Shown here piece after piece: positions 58,832-64,000 of a DNA stretch of 64,000 bases. The stretch is taken from NCBI GenBank assembly GCA_049724395.1, contig JAUGWO010000086.1:1-64000 (forward strand), in the 5' to 3' direction. Under the pieces are notes generated by a model that was given only the letters and a program-made list of their open reading frames with translations, ran no database searches and was not told where the DNA came from. Position numbers and translations under genes: made by a program. Origin of the DNA: Spongospora subterranea f. sp. subterranea. Lineage: Eukaryota; Endomyxa: Phytomyxea; Phytomyxea; Plasmodiophorida. Every line of letters starts with the position of its first letter. Position 1 is the stretch's first letter.

Positions 58832-60445
58832 ATGCAAGGATGGGGGAGCACGAAGAAGAGGGTTGTGATTCTGCTCTTGATATTGGGTTTAGTGCAGATC
58901 GTGATATTTTTTGTTGCTGTTGAAAAGGACCAAAAACAAATTCTCTACAAGGAGCAATTAGTTCACGCTGTGAACCACTCATTCGTCGAAAGAGTTTGGC
59001 ATAGAATAATTAGCGACAACTCGGGGAGTTTTCGAGTCCGTTTTGCTCCAAGCGAAGAGCACGATCGTGAAAACGCCTATCCTGCAGTTCGTATCCGCCT
59101 TGTTGGCCCACAGATCAAACTGCTGAGCGCAAAGAAAAACCAACATAGCCGTTCTGAAGACTGGATCGCATACTACACTGTAGAATGTGCAGGAAGGTAT
59201 TCCGTTGAGATCAAGCCCCTCTACGAGGCATTTTACGATGATGATATTGCAAAAGGGAAACTCTTGCCACAGTGGCCACTTTTGATCCCATTGCAGTATT
59301 TCAACGTATCAAAATCGTCACCAACCTGTCAGTTGAACGCACAATGGAGAACGCGGCCAACATGTAATATTTCATTGATGGCCCAGGGTGGATCATGGAT
59401 TATCGATGATCAACCCGAAGGATACGATGAGTACAGTTGGGATCATGACCAAATTACGGAATCTCCTGTCTACAACAAAAATCCATTCTGATGCACGATT
59501 TATTTCCGAGGAGCTGTTTGAGCAGCTACGCCCAATGTCGGTGGTGGCGCATTGGAACGAGAGTGACGTGCCATGGTTTTTGCTAGAAAAGCGCTTCGCT
59601 CGTCTACATTACAGGTACCGTTATTTTGAAATATTAGCAATAGCTTGGTCCAATGCCTCCACTAGGCCTTTTGCATGCCAATTCGAGGACGGCCAATCGC
59701 TTGCGAACCGCTGTGTCAATCGAACGACGGACAAAAAAGTGTGCTTCTTCGGAGACAGCCAGACGAGAATCCTGTACAACAGTATTGTTGAGCTGTTGGA
59801 GCCAGAGAACCAGGTTCAATACGATCGATAATGAAGTCTAGCGCGCGACATCACATTGATTATGACGATTAGGAGTGTAAGACCGCAGCCCGTAAGGAGG
59901 TCTGTGAAACGTATCTGCCGTTACGATACATACCTGACACGTTAGTCTGTCTGTCATGTTATGATCGTGTTACTCTCATTAGTGACGCTGTGGGTGTCAC
60001 ATTATACAGGTATGGCGGTGTTGGCCCTGGTAGTGCACCTCCCTGTCGGATAATGCTAATCAATTTCGGTCAATGGCCAATAAGCTGGGTCGAGGATCAA
60101 CCATTCAAAGTATCCCGATACGAGAAAATGGTGGCCGATGAGCTAGCTCCGTTCGCCAATATGACCAGCGTGAAAGTGTTTTGGGTATCGACGAATTCGA
60201 TGCCCATGAACGGCCGCGTAATAGGAGGGCTTGACTGGCGAACAGATCCCGTGTTTAATTTGTATAACAATGCGGCGAATCGAATCGCTGAACGAGAAAG
60301 GATCCCGATTGTCGATATATTTCCAATCAGCTCGGCCTTGAACGAACTGTCAGGTGATCATGCCCATTTCAAGGATCCTGTAGGACGTGCCTTGGCGTCT
60401 TTGACTCTAAACACCATTTGCGACGCAAATCATCAACACAAATAG
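58832..60445 (+). CDS. Membrane-anchored PC-esterase/SGNH-like protein, copy B (frame break)
   Basis: Tandem duplicate of the preceding gene with the same four-exon layout: 58832-59614, 59666-59813, 59873-59940 and 60010-60445. The start MQGWGSTKKRVVILLLILGL gives the membrane anchor. Conserved blocks are RIRLVGPQIKLLS, CAGRYSVEIKPLYEAFYDDD, VCFFGDSQTRILYNSIVELL (Ser block), IMLINFGQWPISWVEDQPF, FWVSTNSMPMNGRVIGG and GDHAHFKDPVGRAL, so all active-site blocks are present. The total coding length is one base more than a multiple of three. Compared with copy A the extra base lies between SWDHDQIT and KIHSDARFI, most likely in the run of five A at 59,477-59,481; as written, the frame stops at 59,489. 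It is either a homopolymer sequencing error or a very recent pseudogene. Confidence 0.78.
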
Positions 60446-61765
60446 GAATTTTCAATACAAAATTGAGAGAAATTGAAATGGGATAGTGTCTTCAGGAGAC
60501 GACAGTAAAAGGATAACATCAAACGGCGAAGCTGATAATGAATCACAATAATGAAACGGAAAACCACAATACAACCGTTATAATTCTGAGGTTTACCGAG
60601 GATGCCTAGCGAACATGAATATGTCTCTAGCTCAGTAAACATCAATTGGAATTGCCTACATGAAATTGTTTAGCAATTTCATCAACCTACCGTGCATCGA
60701 AACACCTAACGGGACACATTGTCTGTCAAACAAAGAAATGCTCGTGGCACTTTCTGAGGCCGCTTCGAGCAATATTGCCTCACTGGCCAATGATCAAAGG
60801 GATGAATCTTAGGCTCCTGAACGCAATGGACATTATTCGTTATGTCTGACAACAATCTACAACCCAACCAACAGCCTAGACATCCTTCAATAGGTTGACG
60901 ATAGATTAGTAGCATTATGTTCGACGATATCTAGGATTTAACATTCGGTCAAATATCGTCGAGAGAGCTTCATGTGGTCGTCTGTTCAACAGTCCTCAGA
61001 CATGTTGCAGGTTTCGCCAACTCCTCAATCTTCTTCATAGATCAGATCCTGCGCTAGAAAGTCATATGTAAACTATTGACCCATTTCGGTGATGGATGAT
61101 CGAATGGTTGACATAACGGTTATCGCTGCGGTAAGCATCTCCGACAGCTTTCGTTCGAATTGATTTTAAGTTTCGGTTTGAGGAGTGCTTTATTTCGCGA
61201 ACTAATTAGGGTCAATTTCACGTTCACCATCGCATTTCACGAACTGGTTATCGCGGACAATGTTGACGTCGGATGCGTTTCGGCCATCCGACAATCGAAA
61301 TGTGGGAATCCAAAACAACGCACTAAAGAAACCGATTTCCGACACAAATTACACTCATTCTTAACAAATTGGTTTGGGTCGCCTGTGCAAATCAGGGAAA
61401 CGACCCAAGGAAAAACAGAATGCAAGAGAATAGGAGCGGCTTCTGAATCAAGTTCTGTCAGAGCCACGACGGTGCCGTTTAGCGAATGCACCATGCAAGA
61501 GAGAGCCGACTTGTTGTTCTTATCGGGGGGAGATGAAATGGTCCTCGACACGTCGATGAGGCGTTAATAATTCCATGAAAATGCCCATTTGGGCGATTAA
61601 CGATGACCTCCGTCGACACCTATAACAGTAGTCGTCTTCCTTAATCAGTGTTGCCCTATTTCCTGTGCGTGTCTGTATCACTTTTTCTCCACGCGGTGTC
61701 CCGTTGCGCTCTTTTCGACGCGCTGTCCAAAAGCTTGAATTGCAGTTTCACCAGCGGGGTTGGCC
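60446..61765. other. Gap: no clear gene
   Basis: The only notable content is 61,160-61,567, open for more than 100 codons on both strands. The minus frame contains GDPNQFVKNECNLCRKSVSL with a Cys-x2-Cys pair, but it has no recognisable domain, and neither strand can be preferred. Confidence 0.35.
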
Positions 61766-63345
61766 ATGGAAAATGGCGAACTTCACGATGATTTTGACAT
61801 ATGGGTGATGCGCTCCTTGCTTCAAATCTAGCGAATCTGATTGGTTTTAGCACAGCTCACATCGATCGGGGATTTCCTCAAAACCCCTTTCCGCAACATC
61901 CTTAATCAAGTGTTGTCTCGTGCGACAGAGTTTAGCTTCTCCTCATCAAGTTTACTGTTGAAGATTCTCGTTTTTTTGTGGGTTTGCTGTATACAAGTCC
62001 TTTTGTCGTTTTTTATATATTCCATATTCTATTGGGTCTTGATTCCCCCGCAAAAGGAACAGAAGCCAATTTTCTTTGATTTCTCTCAACCTGCTCCTGG
62101 TGTTATCGTCTCCTTATCTGGCAATCAATGGGATTATACATTGCACCATCTATCCTCGACCCCATATGGACCCTCACTTCTCAGATCAGGTCTAGCGTAC
62201 GACATCGAAGTCGAATTTGTCATGTCAACCAATGTGGTTGACAGCCATTATGGAATGTTGATGATAGAATCAACAGCATTAACTACAGCAAAGAACCAAC
62301 TTTATCCATTATCGCATTCTAAACGTCCAGTTCAAGTACATAAAGTGCCAAGAATAGCTCGATTAGCGCACGAGACGCTCTTCTTCGGCCTAGTTGCTCT
62401 TGGTTTCAACCCTCTAACCACGGTTATTACGACTCCAATATTTGAGGTCAGGTTATCCAGGTTTTGTACTCTCAGTGTGCTCTGAACCATTGCACATTTC
62501 AGCATTTTGTCGAGAGCGGTGACCATCCCACTTCGAATATGAACGTGACTCTTATCCCTTCGTTTGGCCACATGGGGGAAATGCATCTCACCGATGCTCG
62601 TCTATCGTTCTACGTTCAGTTGTCTGGCTTAAGATGGGTTATTTATAAGTTCTTCTGGACGAGCGCCATTGTTGGGACAGCGATAATGAGTTTTTTCCAG
62701 ATTCTGTGCACCGTTATCTTGATAGCGGTGTACGCAACACGAATTCAAGGTAAAGATGATTCCTCAGAGGATTATGCGATTTCAAGGAAGGTTCAACGGC
62801 CACGAAGGGCTCCTGATTACGATTCGCTGGATGATCATTCACCACACCCGCCACGAGATGAGGCTTCGTTTGGCACTCCATTTGGCGAGGATTCGCGCGA
62901 CGACATCTTTTCAGAGGGGGCTTCTGGCGCAGAGCCTTCTTCGCACCCTGAAGATCATAATACCCCTTTGCAACCCGGCACCTCTGACATTTTTGAACCC
63001 TTTCTGCAACCACGTGAATCAGATGACAATATGGACAGCTCTATCGATCTTCAAAACACTGCACTCATTGGCGACGATGTTCAAACCACTGCATTTATTA
63101 GCGAGGCATTGAAGCAAATCGTTGATGCCGTCGTAGCTGATGAACTCAACGAAATCATTGCGTCTGCCCCCGTGCGGCCCGAATTCATTCCAGTGCCCGA
63201 TAATGTGTCGCAAGGCGTCCCCGAGATCAGGCGATCCAAAGGCAGGGTTGACCACTTGGCAATGAGAAGAATCGAGTCGGTATCTGATGAATGTGATGCG
63301 CCACTAATCGCAGGAGCTGTTGTAGAGGATATCATGACATCCTAG
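61766..63345 (+). CDS. Seipin (lipid droplet biogenesis protein)
   Basis: Seipin sits at ER-lipid droplet contacts, forms a ring-shaped oligomer and controls droplet formation. Three exons (61766-61804, 61856-62446, 62503-63345) give 490 residues in frame. The start MENGELHDDFDIW is followed by an amphipathic stretch. The first membrane segment (LLLKILVFLWVCCIQVLLSF) lies at about residues 45-75. The luminal domain begins PIFFDFSQPAPGVIVSLSGN and contains YDIEVEFVMSTNVVDSHYGM and SKRPVQVHKVPRIARLAHET. The second membrane segment (FFWTSAIVGTAIMSFFQIL) is at about residues 270-300. The remaining tail of nearly 190 residues is acidic and disordered (SLDDHSPHPPRDEASFGTPF), longer than yeast Sei1 and more like the human BSCL2 layout. 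Confidence 0.9.
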
Positions 63346-63513
63346 CACTGACGGCGAGATGTTTTTCTGTCGCGTTATCTGATCCCTAAACTCGAATCAA
63401 ACAAGTAATGCTCGCCACCCATAATCAATACTATCCACGACAATTGTTAATGTCAATTGTTGTCGGTTATGTAATCATACAATGAACCTATCAAATTTCT
63501 ACTTGAAACTGTA

Positions 63514-64000
63514 TTATGTGTTTTGCCCTTGTGAAATCTGAACAAACTGACAAGTCCCGTCGAATTTGGGCAGTTTAGCCAGGTGGTATTTCTCAATGAT
63601 TGCAGGAGGTAGAAATCTTCCCCCAAGGTAATGCCTTCCCATGAAACGCATTGAGCACTTCTTCGGTGCCGATAATGACACCAATATCGACGCCTCTACC
63701 GCAGGGCCATCCTTTGTTGAACTGCCGCAAACTGGTCCAAGACAGACGATGATAAATTCCACAACGAATGCGCTAAGACTTGTACCAATTTACTATGATC
63801 GATCTGCCATCCCGACGGGATATCAACGGCCAAACACGGTAATTTGGAATGATTGATCATGTTTGACTAGCCCTTCAAACGGCTCTCGTATTTTGCCATG
63901 AAAGCTGAATCCAAACATGGCATCAATTATCATATCAAAATCTGTTCGAAGTGGACGGTTAGCCTGAAATCACAAGAGCTAGGTAGTGTGTCTGATTCTA
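63514..64000 (-). CDS. NAXE: NAD(P)H-hydrate epimerase NAXE, partial at window edge
   Basis: Epimerises R- and S-NAD(P)HX so that a dehydratase can repair damaged cofactor. Visible parts on the minus strand are [20 protein letters not shown] then FEGL (about 63,860-63,950), [15 protein letters not shown] (about 63,810), [20 protein letters not shown] and [17 protein letters not shown] (63,560-63,690), ending [16 protein letters not shown] and TAA at 63,514. The N-terminal half lies beyond 64,000. Between FEGL and LAVDIPSGW the frame changes near 63,845-63,860 and no GT..AG intron accounts for it. This could be a sequencing indel or an unusual splice. Confidence 0.85.

Noticed and set aside
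61160-61567. Long open frames on both strands taken as a gene
   Set aside because: Neither frame has a domain, splice structure or codon signal that distinguishes it from the other.
1-64000. CRISPR arrays, prokaryotic operons or phage genes
   Set aside because: Spliceosomal introns, dynein, CCT and TE types show this is eukaryotic nuclear DNA; no spaced identical repeats of CRISPR type were seen.

Overview
This window is nuclear DNA from a eukaryote with compact, intron-rich genes. Introns are mostly 45-70 bp with GT..AG ends, many of them a multiple of three, and neighbouring genes lie a few hundred bases apart on both strands. A large axonemal-type dynein heavy chain says the organism builds a motile flagellum. 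An Srs2-like UvrD helicase, RAD52, a seipin and a fungal-type long-spaced DDE transposon fit a zoosporic, early-diverging fungus (chytrid-like). That placement is inference, not proof.

Left part (1-10.3 kb): an accessory, transposon-rich zone. It holds a proline-coding minisatellite (about 72-780), a decayed LINE with a recognisable RNase H domain (about 1.85-3.12 kb, minus), pieces of an unidentified minus-strand gene (3.3-7.2 kb), a hAT transposon with an intact 642-residue transposase and 14-bp inverted ends (4616-6992), a Tc1/mariner-like transposon with an intact 678-residue DDE protein and a perfect TA duplication (7337-9919), and a foldback MITE-like repeat (9920-10130) with a relative at 37.97-38.12 kb.

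Middle (10.3-37 kb): RAD52 (10 exons, resolved completely), a poorly resolved stretch (11.95-13.36 kb), then an 18-kb dynein heavy chain gene on the minus strand with all four nucleotide-binding P-loops visible. Divergent from it is a DH-PH RhoGEF (8 exons, resolved). Next comes an Srs2/UvrD-type helicase on the minus strand.

Right (38-64 kb): a helical-repeat (TPR-like) gene, a PPM/PP2C phosphatase of the PTC7 type, a small graveyard of a Copia fragment and a pogo-like transposase tail, CCT zeta chaperonin, two small unidentified genes around a tRNA-Cys(GCA), a bHLH transcription factor, an acidic E/V-rich protein, NDUFAF5 (complex I assembly), NSUN2/Trm4 (tRNA m5C methyltransferase), a tandem pair of membrane-anchored PC-esterase/SGNH genes (the second with a 1-nt frame break), seipin, and the 3' part of NAXE at the right edge. 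There is no operon-like logic: the host genes are ordinary housekeeping genes with unrelated jobs. The less ordinary content is the two apparently whole DNA transposons, the foldback repeat family, the duplicated esterase pair and the 24-bp VNTR in front of it.
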